Notes under the pieces: model-generated
What the model saw: only the letters and a program-made list of their open reading frames with translations
Database searches by the model: none
Told to the model about the DNA's origin: nothing
Translations under genes and position numbers: made by a program
NCBI GenBank assembly: GCA_026119935.1
Contig: JALRMH010000023.1
Coordinates: forward strand, 310,001 to 374,000
Length of the DNA stretch: 64,000 nucleotides
Source: Endothia cerciana
Lineage: Eukaryota > Ascomycota > Sordariomycetes > Diaporthales > Cryphonectriaceae
Direction of reading: 5' to 3'
Part shown: positions 10,822 through 21,897 of the stretch, piece by piece
Numbering within the stretch: the stretch's first letter is position 1
Layout of the letters: every line of letters starts with the position of its first letter

Positions 10822-12930
10822 TAAGCAGCTTTGCATTAGCTAAACTAGTTATTGAAAGAGACCACGTTGACAGCTATTTTCCGCTGTTGGTCCAAAGGCC
10901 GGGGAGGAGAGGTTGCTAGCTGGAATGACATCTCCGCGGGAGGAAGCACAGCCTCGGAAATACACAATACATAATAGGGCCCCCTAACCCTGGCCAGGGC
11001 CCCATTCAACACAGCTCTAAGACGCAGGCTGGGCGTTGTTGTTATGACACTGAGATATATCAGATATATCATTCGCAGGAGTTCCCCAGACAGCCTCGTT
11101 GACAGGCGAATCTGCAGCAGTAGATCGATCTATCGTGACTGTCTGGCTGGCTGTCTGACTGACTGACCAAACTCCCCAGACGACAGCAGCGGAGTCTTGA
11201 TTCCCATGGCACGGTAGCCCGCTGACTCAGCCCACGTTAACGACGGTTGAGACGGTGAGCTGCGTTCTTGAAGCGAGGACGCGTCAGGAAGCAGTTTCTC
11301 AACCTCGCAACGGAAATCATGGTGGAGGATGCCTTGAAGCGAGCGGCTGCTCTGGATGCGCACTTAGACTCCACTGGCCAGCTTCTAGGTCCCTTGCTAC
11401 GGTGTACCTATCTTGGTGGAAGAGCACGTCGGTCCCAGAGGCGCGTGTACCACGCCTCGTACGAGCTTTTCCGCGGGCCTCCCCGAGGTATTGGTAACAT
11501 GCCGCGAATTTGATCCAGAGAACCGCCGCGGTCTATGCGCCCAGCGACCACCGAAGCGCTACTGCTATTGCTAGTCATGGTGGACAGATTTGGCCCGAAA
11601 ACGTTGTCCAGCTCGGAGAAGCACAAAGAGGATCTGGTGATGGGGACAGTGCTGTGTTTGAGAAAGGCTGGTCGAACGAAAAGGAGGGTTTTGGTGCAGA
11701 CTTGAAATTCTCCATGGGGTAATATTTCACTCAGACAAGAAAATGGAGAAGCTTGAGAGAAAGTATGTCCAGAGCAACTGCGTATGGCGAACAACGACGT
11801 TGTGCTTAGTTGTCAATGCCATATTATCGAACGAAACGTGGACGGATTCGGGAGGGCTTTATCCCTTCACACGGTACGACTGGAAAGACAAACTGACTGG
11901 GCTTTTGCCTCGTCTTGACTCGTTTACCGTTCATTCCTTCTTTGATGTTTATGCGTAGAGTCTGAACTTAGTCTCCAAACTTTTTGCAACTAATACTATG
12001 TCAATTTGGAAGCCCAATTTTGATATGCTGATATTTGATGGCCGAAGTAATGGGCGAGGATTGACATAACCAAGTACAAGTCCGGGGGAGAGAATGAAGT
12101 CAGTCAGAACTGATAATCAGGAGTGTTAGGGCGAATTCTGTGTACTGCGCTACTAAGAGAAGAGATGAGATCTAGCTAGTGGCAGCAAAGGCTGTGAGGT
12201 CCAGTCTAAGGACAGGCGGTTGGATGCAATCCGCACGGGCCACACGGTGGGTCTTGCACTAGGAGTGATACAGAGAATTACTAAGCAGCTATTGAGGCAC
12301 TGTGGTATAATTATTGCTCAGCTCCGAAGCACTGCGTGTGCACTTGAGAAATCGGCAGTTCATAGCCACGCCCCGGGCCTGCAGTTAAAGGACCGCAAGA
12401 ACTGATGTATAGAACTCAAGACCCGTGTATGATATTTATTTGTTTCTGTTACGCAGTTAGCACGGCTCGGCCGGAGGCCTGAGCTCAAATGGACATGCTA
12501 CGTATATAAATCACGTGCCACCGATGCTTCGAACCAGGCTCTCTTCAGGCATGGGGCATATCTCATCTACTCGAGAACTGTTCAAGACGGTAGGGCCTCT
12601 AGAACTTCATTTCATTCCTTGACGAGCAAACCGCTGCGCCGCTGACGATTGCGAGATATGAGCTTCTTCAACGATGAATCTTAGACTCTGCTTCATGCCG
12701 GAACTTCGGCATGCATGTCTGAATCTAATGCAGGGGGACTGGTAATTCGCGAGGTTAGTGACTTACAAGCCTGAGCAAACATGTTGGGGGCCCAAAACCG
12801 CCACACGTGTATGCTTATCTATCAAGATGCACCCAGTGCTTAACTTACATGCTAGTTGCTAACCATCCAAATGGTCAGGCCCTGCGCCAGCCTGAGCTGT
12901 TCGTCGATCCATTGCAACCAGACTGCATGA

Positions 12931-13003
12931 GCCCCCAATCCGCAGTACTCCCCCCCAACCCACGCCCCCAATCCACAGCACCCGCCCCCAATCCACATCA
13001 CTC
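12931..13003. repeat. Degenerate C-rich tandem repeat, three copies
   Basis: GCCCCCAATCC(A/G)CA occurs at 12931, 12964 and 12984, followed each time by a variable short tail. Confidence 0.6.
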
Positions 13004-13373
13004 GCAATCCCTATGTCGAAGTGGCAATGTCCATTGAGAGGGTGTCACCGGGTGCCCCAGTCCAGATTGGACGCAATCAATAATCACATGGCAGCCCTGG
13101 ATGCCTCGAGTGGAAGTTTACGTAAAGCGCGTTCCAGTATAAAGTTCACTTCTGGGGTGCTTCTCTCAGCCGACGCCACCATCCGATGGATTGTCCCATG
13201 TGTTGCTACTTATTGTCGGGTAGCCGACATGTTCCCAAGCTCTCTGATTTCCCAGGTCTCGAGTTTACTTCGCTGCGCTCGCACGTTCTTTGGGTTCGCC
13301 AAGATCTCACGGTACAACATCCACATCTGTGCGAGGAGACCCCAGCATTCTGCACACACTTGCAAGTTGCAAC

Positions 13374-15175
13374 ATGTCCACTCTGGACCCAAGCCAGCTT
13401 CCTGCTATGACACCCCCGGACGGGGTCACGCCTAATTTCGTGAACCCAGAAACCCGAGCACCTACGACCAGGATCGTCATATGTATTGGCTTATCCTTGA
13501 TGGCACTGTTCATGGTTTTGCGCACCTATAGTCGCCTCAGGCTGAGGGGCAACTTTGGGGCGGATGATTGTACGCCACCGTCACTTGACATTCACGTTAC
13601 GAAAGGCAATGTTCAACGGTTGACCGCCTTTGACAGATTTTTGTTTTGCCTCGGCCGCTACTGTTACTGCCTATACCGGCCTCATCCTTTCTTGTACGTT
13701 TATGCGAGGCACTTCGTTACCCAACACTGATCCTGTCCTAACTGTCTGGTCTTAGTGCTTGGTGATCCCTTGGGACCTCACCAGTGGAATGTCCCCTTGA
13801 CTAGTCTCACCTGGAAGTTTATCACGGTACGATACGCGGATAAAGTTTCTGGACCTGTCAAGAGACCATAAAGTGCTCACATAGCCCTAGAGCTCGGTGA
13901 CTCTGTCATGCTTGTACGATGCCAATGCAATCTTGGTCAAGAGCACATTACTAGTCTTCTACCTCCGAATTTTCCGTCCAAATAAACGAGCAAGGATCAT
14001 GATCTGGTCCGGTATTGCGTTCATCGTGGCATTCTACGTTGCCCACATCGTTGCTAATATGGTCAACTGTATACCGATCAGCCCGCTGCTCCGGGGCCTT
14101 GCCCCGGCGGAGTGGGTTTACAATGCGGAATATGATCACTGCGAAGAGCCCGAGCTCAGACTCACAGTCGCTCAGGGTTTCGTCAGCGCCATCACGGACT
14201 TCTATGGTAAGAATCTCAACGATGGATCACTGCCGCAACTCCCTTGGCTGCAATACATCACAATGTGTTACTGCGAATCATTCTGAAGTCAAGCTAAAAT
14301 AGAGTCGGATTTTTACGGCCAAACTTTCACTGACTCCATGTTTCAAGTTTTGGCCATCCCTACCTCCTCTGTCCTGGAGCTCCACCTTCGCCCGGTTCGG
14401 AAATTTGGAGTTTTAGCTATATTTCTCACAGGTTTGCTGTGTGTTAACTCTCCGACCACAATTATTGTTTAGTCGAGCTGATCCCGATCCTAGTGCCTGC
14501 GCTTGCTCAGTAGCTAGTGTATATTATCGTTATATCTTCTGGAAATCTAGTGATTTGACCTGGGGCTCCGTGCCTGTCTACGCTCTCAGGCAAGTCAAAC
14601 TCCACCACCAATTTGCACAAGGTAATCGAGAAATTGAGACGAAATGGCACCTGGCTAACATAAGTTCTCTGTCCAGATGTTGTGAATTGGACGTTGGCAT
14701 TATTTGCAGCTGTTTGCCCGTCGTATTTGCCACGGTCAAGGGCTTAACCCAGGGAGGCCTATGGGACACGATCGTGAGATACGTCAAGACCGGAGGTAAT
14801 CGCAGCGGCGTGTCTGGCTCTGAAGGACCTCGGCCACTCAAGGCCCCATCTTCTGGCAACTCCGGGGACGAGAATAGCCTACCTCACATCCCGCGAGGGA
14901 CTATGACAGGAGTGAGGACTTTCATACGCAAGGCATATCACTCCAAGCCCGCCGACTCCATCAACGTCACGACTGAGCTGCATACATTTACTGAATTGGC
15001 CTCTATCGACGAGACCTACCACTCGCAGCTGCAGCGAGGCTACTTTGAAGGATCTCGTACCAATCTTGTTTACCCTTCCCAAGCGTCAGTTGCCACTGGG
15101 CAAAGGGATCGGGTGAACAGTTTGAACGAAAATTGTCACTGCGTTAGCTTCCACGGGTCGACAGGTAGCACTTGA
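13374..15175 (+). CDS. SAT4-type fungal rhodopsin-domain membrane protein, seven exons
   Basis: Model: 13374-13569, 13637-13693, 13756-13826, 13891-14206, 14348-14438, 14494-14589, 14677-15175; 441 residues. The splices restore family-typical text: Asn-Phe-Gly-Ala-Asp-Asp|Tyr, Leu-Leu-Val-Phe-Tyr-Leu-Arg-Ile-Phe, Asp-Phe-Tyr|Val-Leu-Ala-Ile-Pro, Ser-Asp-Leu-Thr-Trp, and Glu-Leu-Asp-Val-Gly-Ile-Ile-Cys-Ser-Cys-Leu-Pro. Seven hydrophobic helices are expected; a long hydrophilic tail (about 150 residues) follows. The last intron (14590-14676) has a GC donor in perfect context (AG|GCAAGT), and only this donor keeps the spacing between the Thr-Trp and Glu motifs. The third acceptor is 13890, since 13884 would put a TAG in frame. 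Members of this family are candidate receptors (PTH11-like); ligand unknown. Confidence 0.82.
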
Positions 15176-16612
15176 GATGAGGAGTTGTAGTTATGGCGAT
15201 GAGGAAACAATTTTGGAGGCATTTCATTATGGACTTGGATGATTTCATCAACTTTAGAATGCGTAGCGGCATACATGGCGGCTGTGTCGGCGTAGCTGCT
15301 GGCGAAGGGGGCAAAGACGGAAAGCCAGGATCTGGGACGATATGATCAGCAGATAAAGGAGAAATTCTTTGAAATCAAGACAACTGGCCTAAGCTTTCCA
15401 AAGCTTCACGCTTTTCCTGCGCTACCTAAATGAAAACTGATTTCAGTGTCGAGAGTCCGTCCGTACACCATGATCGCGGCCGTGTTTCTGCGTTGGAATC
15501 ACCTGTGAAATCAAGTGGACGACAGGTAAGACTTTCACTTCAACGCTGTTGGAGCGGTGAGTAGTGCAAGTCTGGGAAGTATCTTTACGAAATATTCTGT
15601 GGAAAGACAGCCAATACATCTAGTCAGCTTGTAGCCCGTTTATCTTTAGAAAGGATCTACGACGAGGGATCATCCGGACCCCAAATCGGCCGCGCTTTCT
15701 GAACCCGAGCGCTGCGGAATTGGCTTTCAGTCTGGATATAAGGATATGAAATCTGGTCTGGATTACAGATGTGGTACTAGCTGAACTGAGTTAGGGATTG
15801 TATCGCATCCCTATTTCGTTACACAAATGTTCATGAATGCTTCAATGACATTGGATTTCGGGGGAGGAGGTTCCATGAGAATGTGGGAAGAAACTGAAGC
15901 GCTGAGAGCCGTAGCGCTTGAACGTGAGTGACCGTAAACTGTTTCAGGAAATGATATGCCTTCTGAAGTTCTTTTATATTCTTAATATTCTTAATTCTTC
16001 GTCTCACGTGAAATGTATGGTGTACCAATTCATTCCGACCGGACCGAGGTGGTGCTCCGTTGATGATCTGTCTTTCATTCAACCCAAGACTCCCGGAGTC
16101 TGCGCGCATCTAGCCGTAACGTCCGTTTACCGCAGTGATCTGAGCTTCACCTTCATCTTCATCCCATCGACTGGTCTCGCTGTGATTTGTCATCCCTACA
16201 TAGTTGTAAGTTGCGGCGTTAAATACAACAGCTGGTAGTCTGTGGCGACGTACGTTGTAGAGCTGGGACTTCACCTCATGCTGGCCAGCTTCCCCCATGA
16301 CCGGTCGGCCTTGGTCATCACGAATGATCTCCCCGAGTCCAATTTTGACAAACTTGTGGGGACTAGCGACGACAGCCAAAATCACATACACAAATATACA
16401 AACATATATATCTACAGGTTGTAAAATTCCCCCGATAAACCGCCGAGGGGCTGGGGCTGCCAGATGGAGGTTGCTAGCGGCTGAATACTCTCAAAAGATC
16501 GCGTCTACATCCTCAGCTTCGCTTGGCGCCAACATGGTGATGCTGCATAGGATTCTAGAAACGCCAGCCGAGGGCATTGTGAATGCGTTAGCAGTGAATG
16601 AGTTCATCCCTA

Positions 16613-16625
16613 AGAAGAAGAGGAG

Positions 16626-16656
<31 letters not shown>
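16613..16656. repeat. GAG/AAG purine microsatellite
   Basis: Imperfect aagaggaggagg repeats. Confidence 0.75.
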
Positions 16657-17550
16657 TTTTGTGGGCTCCAAGACGACCAGAAGTACAAGAGTTACTACGG
16701 TACTATCCCGGTCACAGAACTAGATAGAGCCTTGGATGGAGCGGCACGAGGACCATCCAGAATTTCCAGATGTGGGGTTTTAGGGTCGCATCGTGAACCG
16801 CAGCGCACCTCCACACGCGAGCGGATCCCCACGCGCCACGCCGGCCCCGCCGCGAACCTCCCGCATCATGAACTCCTGGCTATTTCACCACATCTAACCA
16901 TGCTCTCCGCGGATTTCTCCCCCAAAAGGGACACGGCAGAAATGCCCTTATTCCATGGTGCCCCATGTGTGGGTAGTCCAAAAGAAAAGGACACAAGAAG
17001 AAGGGAAACGAAGAGAGAAGAAGCAGGTGATGAGGAAACGACAGCATAATCGTTTAAGCGGATAGAGTTATTAACTTTAAGCCAAGCGGGAACCTTATGG
17101 GCCCCCAAGCACTGTGCCCCATAAAGCCCTAGGCAATGTTGCATACATCTGTACTAGGTGTAGTAGGCTGCTGGAAGCAGGTCATTATTCCTTCAGCCGT
17201 GAACCTTAAAAACCCACACTTGCAATTCTTGTCCTGCCGGATCCCGGCCCGCAAGACGGCGTTGGCAGCTTGCTTCTCCTCGAGGACCCCCGGGCGGGAC
17301 AGGTCTTCGCCTATGCACACTCCGCATCAAGCTACTGCCGATCCATACTTCACACCATAGTATTTGTTACCCACCGCTAACAGTGGTCTCGGCCGAATCC
17401 GCCCACGGGCGCGCGATTCTACTCGGCGAAATTCTCCCACCCCGCGCGAGGATAGCCTCTATAGCTTACCCCGGACTGGCTGGGCGTGGATAGCGTCACT
17501 CCACCGTTCCCACCGGCCGGCCAGGTGACGTGCGAGCGTCCCCGGACATG

Positions 17551-17556
17551 TATAAA
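17551..17556 (+). promoter_or_regulatory. TATA box of the GH32 gene
   Basis: TATAAA, 117 bp upstream of the start codon at 17673. The stretch between is free of upstream ATG except one at 17587 in another frame. Confidence 0.5.
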
Positions 17557-17672
17557 GACGGGAGTTCTCGCAGACCACCTCTCACGATGGAGGCAGAGAG
17601 CCGCCAGGCTGTGCTAGATCTCACCGAGCCGCAGCCCCAGAGACAGCGCCCGGATCCCTCACCGTGGACACC

Positions 17673-19397
17673 ATGAAGCCCGCGACTCACCTCGGCCTGT
17701 CCCTCCTGGCTGCCGCCCCTGCCTCCGCGCAGGGCGTGAGCACGTATGTCAACCCCGCCGTGCCCACCGGCACCCCCGTGCCCGGCAACTACACCGGCGG
17801 TCTGCGGCCGCAGGTCCATTTCTCGCCCCCTCAGCACTTCATGAACGACCCCAACGGCATGTTCGTGGACGCAGACGGGACATGGCATCTGTACTACCAG
17901 TACAACCCTACCGGGATCGTTGCCGGGAACCAGCACTGGGGCCATGCCACCAGCCGCGACCTCTACCACTGGGAAAACCAACAGATCGCCCTGTTCCCGC
18001 CGGAAGAGTACGTCTACGTCTTCTCCGGGAGCGCGGTCGTCGACGTTAACAACACCTCCGGGTTCTTCCCGGACCAGGACAACGGTGTTGTGGCCATCAT
18101 GACACTGGCGCGGTATTACGAGGACGGCTCGGCCGGCCCTCAGGTCCAGGGTATCGCCTATTCCCTCGACGGCGGCTACACGTTCCAGTACTACGACGGG
18201 AACCCGGTTATCAACAGCACGAGCAGCCAGTTCCGCGATCCCAAGGTGATCTGGTACGAGGACCACTGGGCCATGGTCGCGTCCTACGCACAGGACTTCG
18301 TGGTCGGGATCTACACGAGCCCTGACCTGAAGACCTGGACCCACGCCTCGAACTTCTCCCACCACGGGCTGCTGGGCGCCCAGTACGAGTGCCCCAACCT
18401 GGTCAGGCTTCCCGTCCGCGACACCATCTCCGGGTCCGTCGTCGACGAGGCCTACGTGATGGCCATCTCGGTCCAGCCCGGCGCCCCCCTGGGCGGCTCG
18501 ATCACGCAGTACTTCCCCGGCACCTTCAACGGGACGCACTTCGAGCCCTTTGACGGCGCCACCCGGCTGACGGACTTCGCCAAGGACAACTACGCGGCGC
18601 AGTTCTTCTACGGCACCCCCGACGGGTCGGACGCCATCAACATCGGCTGGGCGTCGAACTGGCAGTACGCCCAGAGCGTGCCCACCGGCAACCTGGAGAA
18701 CTGGCGGAGCGCCATGAGCCTACCCAGGGCCAACTACCTGACCAACGCCACGCGCGTCGGCTGGGTCATGGCGAACGACCTGGTCGACCCGTCCCCCGTG
18801 CTCGACGCGCCCCTCAACACGACCAGCTTCGAGGGCGACGCCTCCATCGCCGTGGACTACGCGTCGGTGTCGTCCGGGGCCCTGTACGTCGACGCCAACG
18901 TGACGGGGCTCAACGCCAGCACCATTACCGGGTCCTCCACGCTCAACCTGTCGTTCACCAGCCCCTCCTCTGGCGAGCTGCTCCGGTCCGGGTTCTTCTT
19001 CGGCGGGGACCAGCCCTTCTTTGTCGACAGGGGCCTGCTCCGCGGCTTTGACAACGTCTTCTTCACCGACAAGTTCTCCACGGCAGACGTCTGGAACACC
19101 ACCTCGGGCAGCTGGCGCGTCCGGGCCGTCATCGACCGCTCCATCCTCGAGCTCTTTGTGGACGGCGGGGTGCACGCCGCCACGGTCCTCTTCTTCCCCG
19201 ACGAGCCCCTGACGCTCATGAGCCTCGCGACCGCGGGCCTGCCGGCCGGCGTGGAGGCCAGCGTCGCGGTCTGGTCGCTCAAGAGCGCGTGGGCTCAGTA
19301 CGAGAACGAGCAGGGGACGGTCGTGGGTAACGTCACCGGCACGGCCGGGACGGCTGCCAGGAGGGATATGATCTACGAGGCCACATGGACAGTATGA
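17673..19397 (+). CDS. Secreted glycoside hydrolase family 32 enzyme (invertase/inulinase type)
   Basis: Intronless gene, 574 residues. A signal peptide covers about residues 1-19 (ending Pro-Ala-Ser-Ala-Gln). The three GH32 hallmarks are in order: Asn-Asp-Pro-Asn-Gly with nucleophile Asp59, Arg-Asp-Pro at 188-190 stabilising the transition state, and Glu-Cys at 239-240 with Glu239 as acid/base. The Phe-Ser-Gly-Ser motif is also present (117-120). A five-blade propeller followed by a C-terminal beta-sandwich (from about residue 370) fits the length. Several Asn-X-Ser/Thr sites suggest glycosylation. It should release fructose from sucrose or fructans outside the cell; invertase and exo-inulinase cannot be separated from motifs alone. 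The start is the ATG at 17673; the GTG nine bases earlier is not used by fungi. Plant pathogens and endophytes commonly use such enzymes. Confidence 0.95.
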   Translation: MKPATHLGLSLLAAAPASAQGVSTYVNPAVPTGTPVPGNYTGGLRPQVHFSPPQHFMNDPNGMFVDADGTWHLYYQYNPTGIVAGNQHWGHATSRDLYHWENQQIALFPPEEYVYVFSGSAVVDVNNTSGFFPDQDNGVVAIMTLARYYEDGSAGPQVQGIAYSLDGGYTFQYYDGNPVINSTSSQFRDPKVIWYEDHWAMVASYAQDFVVGIYTSPDLKTWTHASNFSHHGLLGAQYECPNLVRLPVRDTISGSVVDEAYVMAISVQPGAPLGGSITQYFPGTFNGTHFEPFDGATRLTDFAKDNYAAQFFYGTPDGSDAINIGWASNWQYAQSVPTGNLENWRSAMSLPRANYLTNATRVGWVMANDLVDPSPVLDAPLNTTSFEGDASIAVDYASVSSGALYVDANVTGLNASTITGSSTLNLSFTSPSSGELLRSGFFFGGDQPFFVDRGLLRGFDNVFFTDKFSTADVWNTTSGSWRVRAVIDRSILELFVDGGVHAATVLFFPDEPLTLMSLATAGLPAGVEASVAVWSLKSAWAQYENEQGTVVGNVTGTAGTAARRDMIYEATWTV

Positions 19398-20355
19398 TCT
19401 TTCTTCCGTCCGTAGTACGCGAAGCATAATAAAAGTTTTAGTCTTTTTTTCTTCTTCTTCTTCTTCTTCCTTCGGACCCCAGCCATCTGATGCAGTGATA
19501 AAGCCCCGATCTGTCATGTTGTGAGCCCGCTCATCACCTGGCCAACTCAAGGTGTCGAGCACTTTCGCACGGCAAGACGAGGCTTGCAGCAATTTGAGAC
19601 TGTCGGTAATTCTGTCCGCCGCATAGCAAAATCCAGGAAATGAAAGACTTTCTTGTGAATCAGAAGCATGCATAATATTGGAATTGTGTATGCGAAGCCG
19701 GTTTGAGCTGTATGGCGTCGTAGAGGCTGCTTTTCACAGCCCCCTTGAGTTAAACAACCAATTCCCATGGTTCTTACCAATTTTCTATACAGTACTTTCT
19801 GTCTCGGACGACACCCCTTGGCAGCAACAAGTCTCAATAAAATCTCAGACATACCCGAAGGCTGATAATATTGATACCGGGCGGGCATCTCGTATTGCTG
19901 CAGTGCGACCTTGGCACTCGTTCCTGACAGGCTGCAGAGGCAGCTTGGTTGCTGCTTTGAATCTGGCGCTTACGATTAATATGCCGGTAATGGCGATCAT
20001 CCTTACTAGCCCTGACACAAACGAGGTCCACGGGCCCAGAAACCAGCGCCGGTGACCATCGCGGAACGTGCCACTGCTGTGACTAGCTTTGTGAGAATGG
20101 GCTGAGCCTCAGCAGCAGAACCCCGGAGGCGTAGGCGGCCGTGTGCAGTTTGTGTTCTCGTCAATCTGTCACCCCGTCATCCCGTCCGTTCGAGGCTCTA
20201 GTACGATGACTTTGTTTCTGCCCTGCCGACGTTGAAATAACCTTAAATATATCTCTGCTGCCCCGCCGCTGGTGCCATTCTCTGCTGGTCTGTGAGCCAA
20301 GAGGTACTCATTCCGACGAGGCGCACCAGGGATATCTCAGCAACATATTGCCAAC
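19398..20355. other. Intergenic, no gene supported
   Basis: About 960 bp. It holds the GH32 3' end with a CTT repeat (19443-19472) and the promoter of the next secreted gene. Confidence 0.5.
19428..19433 (+). terminator. Poly(A) signal of the GH32 gene
   Basis: AATAAA 31 bp after the stop codon, followed by a T/CTT-rich tract (19440-19470) of the kind found at fungal cleavage sites. Confidence 0.45.
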
Positions 20356-21897
20356 ATGAGGGCCCATCTATTGTCGAGTCTTGTTATTGTCTCGACGGCG
20401 GTCGGGGACCACCTGGTGCTCCAGGCCAGGCAGTCGAACAGCAGCACCGCGCCCTCTAGCGTGGAGAAGGGCATCCAGACGGAGTGCAAAACCTGCCCAT
20501 ACAGCCTCTGCACCAACCAGGCCGCCTACGAGTACGACCAGGCTATGAACCTGACGTGCTGGACGGAAGGTGACACGATCGTGGACACCAAGTGAGTGGC
20601 ACACGCGGGATCCACGCGACCTCCCCCTGCAGCCTCCGCAGGTTACATACTGATCTGCTGTATCCCTCTGCACAGCACCTGGTACATGACTACCGATGGT
20701 TGCTATGTCACCGAGTGGGACATTATCGAAGGGAACTGTAAGGATATCGCCACGCATTTCTCCCCCCCTTCCTTCCTTCCAGGGCATTGGCGTGACTGAC
20801 AAGCCCGCAGACACGGACGTTCTCAGCTACTGCGGCGAGGTCGCCGAGACCTTCACGCAGGGCTCGAGCGAGACGGTGTACAACACCGAGTGCAACATCA
20901 TCCCCGAGTTCGTCGGGGAGGTTGCGGACCACACAAAGATGTATGAGCCGGAGGTCGACCTTACGCTCACGTGCTACACGACCCAGGGAGACGAAGTCCT
21001 CGGTAACGGGTATGGGTTTTCTTTCTTTCTTTCTTTCTTTCTTTCTCTCTTTCTCCTTCCCCCAACACCCCCCTTTACTGGAATCCACGTCCACACTCAC
21101 TAACGCCTCCAAAGCAAATGGTACAAGACCCTGTCAAACTGCTACGTCCCCGAGGCTCAGATTGAGTTCGTTGGTAAGCGCAATGAAGACCGGTCTCGCT
21201 TCAGAGGGCCCCCACCCCTTCTCCCTTACGTCAAGGGATCGACCACCCCGTCTGATTTGAGCTTTTCATGTAGACGCGGACCTCGACGGTTGTGGCCCCA
21301 TCCCTTTCATGGAGGCAAAGATGCGGCAGCCCGACCCGGAGCCAACCCCTGCGGCGGATTTCACCCGCCGTTCCGGACCCGCGGGCGTACAGGGCCGTAA
21401 TAAGCGTTGGCTGTACCTGACGCAGATCGGCGAGGACAGCGCCGACTGCCTGGCGGGCCCTGACAGCCAGAGCCGGGCTAAGCAGACGTATTCGTTCGGG
21501 GACTACATTGTCGTTCAGTGCGCCACCTACAGTGACAACGTGGCAGATGACAACCAGTAAGCTGCCGAGTCTCGCTTCTCCGTCGCGGTGCTCCCTCACC
21601 CCTTTGGTATGCGAGCTACGCGGCCTACGCCACGGCGACGAGGTGTGGGCTGTAATGCCGCACGGGGGGTGCTCCGCCCAATATAGACTGACCTCCTTGG
21701 CTACTCAACAGGATATACCTGCTCACTGAGGACTTCTGCTGGGTTAATGATACCCTGACAGACCCATCCTTGGTCGATGATGAGACGCGGTGTAAGTTCA
21801 TCACGAAAAGAAAAAAAAAACCTCCCAACCCATCTTCTAACCTCGTCCAGCTGAGAGGTACCCAAACTGCAACCTCTTCATCGACGACGAGGTATAG
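20356..21897 (+). CDS. Secreted protein with three SH3-like cysteine modules
   Basis: Model: 20356-20591, 20676-20737, 20811-21009, 21115-21173, 21274-21556, 21712-21791, 21851-21897; 321 residues. A signal peptide is followed by a Leu-Gln-Ala-Arg sequence at about 22-25 that could be a processing site. Three modules follow. Each has a Leu-Thr-Cys or Val-Gln-Cys strand, an acidic turn, Thr-Trp-Tyr / Lys-Trp-Tyr / Ile-Tyr-Leu, then Gly-Cys-Tyr-Val / Asn-Cys-Tyr-Val / Phe-Cys-Trp-Val, and a final Cys. This resembles small SH3b-like beta-barrels held by disulfides; that is an inference from pattern, not a confirmed family. Every module is cut by two introns at the same places and phases (phase 2 before the Trp-Tyr strand, phase 1 after the Tyr-Val strand). 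Intron 3 carries a TTTC microsatellite. Possible wall- or host-interaction protein; function unknown. Confidence 0.75.
21013..21053. repeat. TTTC microsatellite inside an intron
   Basis: About eight TTTC units in intron 21010-21114 of the three-module secreted gene; it may act as an extended pyrimidine tract. Confidence 0.8.

Larger units (their letters stand above)
10518..13373. other. Long intergenic region, no gene supported
   Basis: About 2.9 kb, less GC-rich than the coding parts. It holds an A/T tandem repeat (10763-10821) and a C-rich tandem repeat (12931-13003). Short frames on both strands (for example minus 11408-11794) show no family motif and no clear splicing. Confidence 0.45.
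15176..17672. other. Long intergenic region, no gene supported
   Basis: About 2.5 kb. It contains a GAGGAGGAAG purine tract (16613-16656) that creates a long but meaningless plus-strand frame, and the TATA box of the GH32 gene near its end. No other feature seen. Confidence 0.45.

Noticed and set aside
11130..11794. Two minus-strand frames that might splice together
   Set aside because: No family signature, and no donor-acceptor pair that yields a convincing protein.
16297..17049. 250-codon plus-strand frame
   Set aside because: Created by the GAG/AAG purine repeat; Lys/Arg-rich without domain features.
17496..18539. 347-codon minus frame opposite the GH32 gene
   Set aside because: Shadow frame of GC-rich coding DNA; the plus strand has full catalytic motifs.
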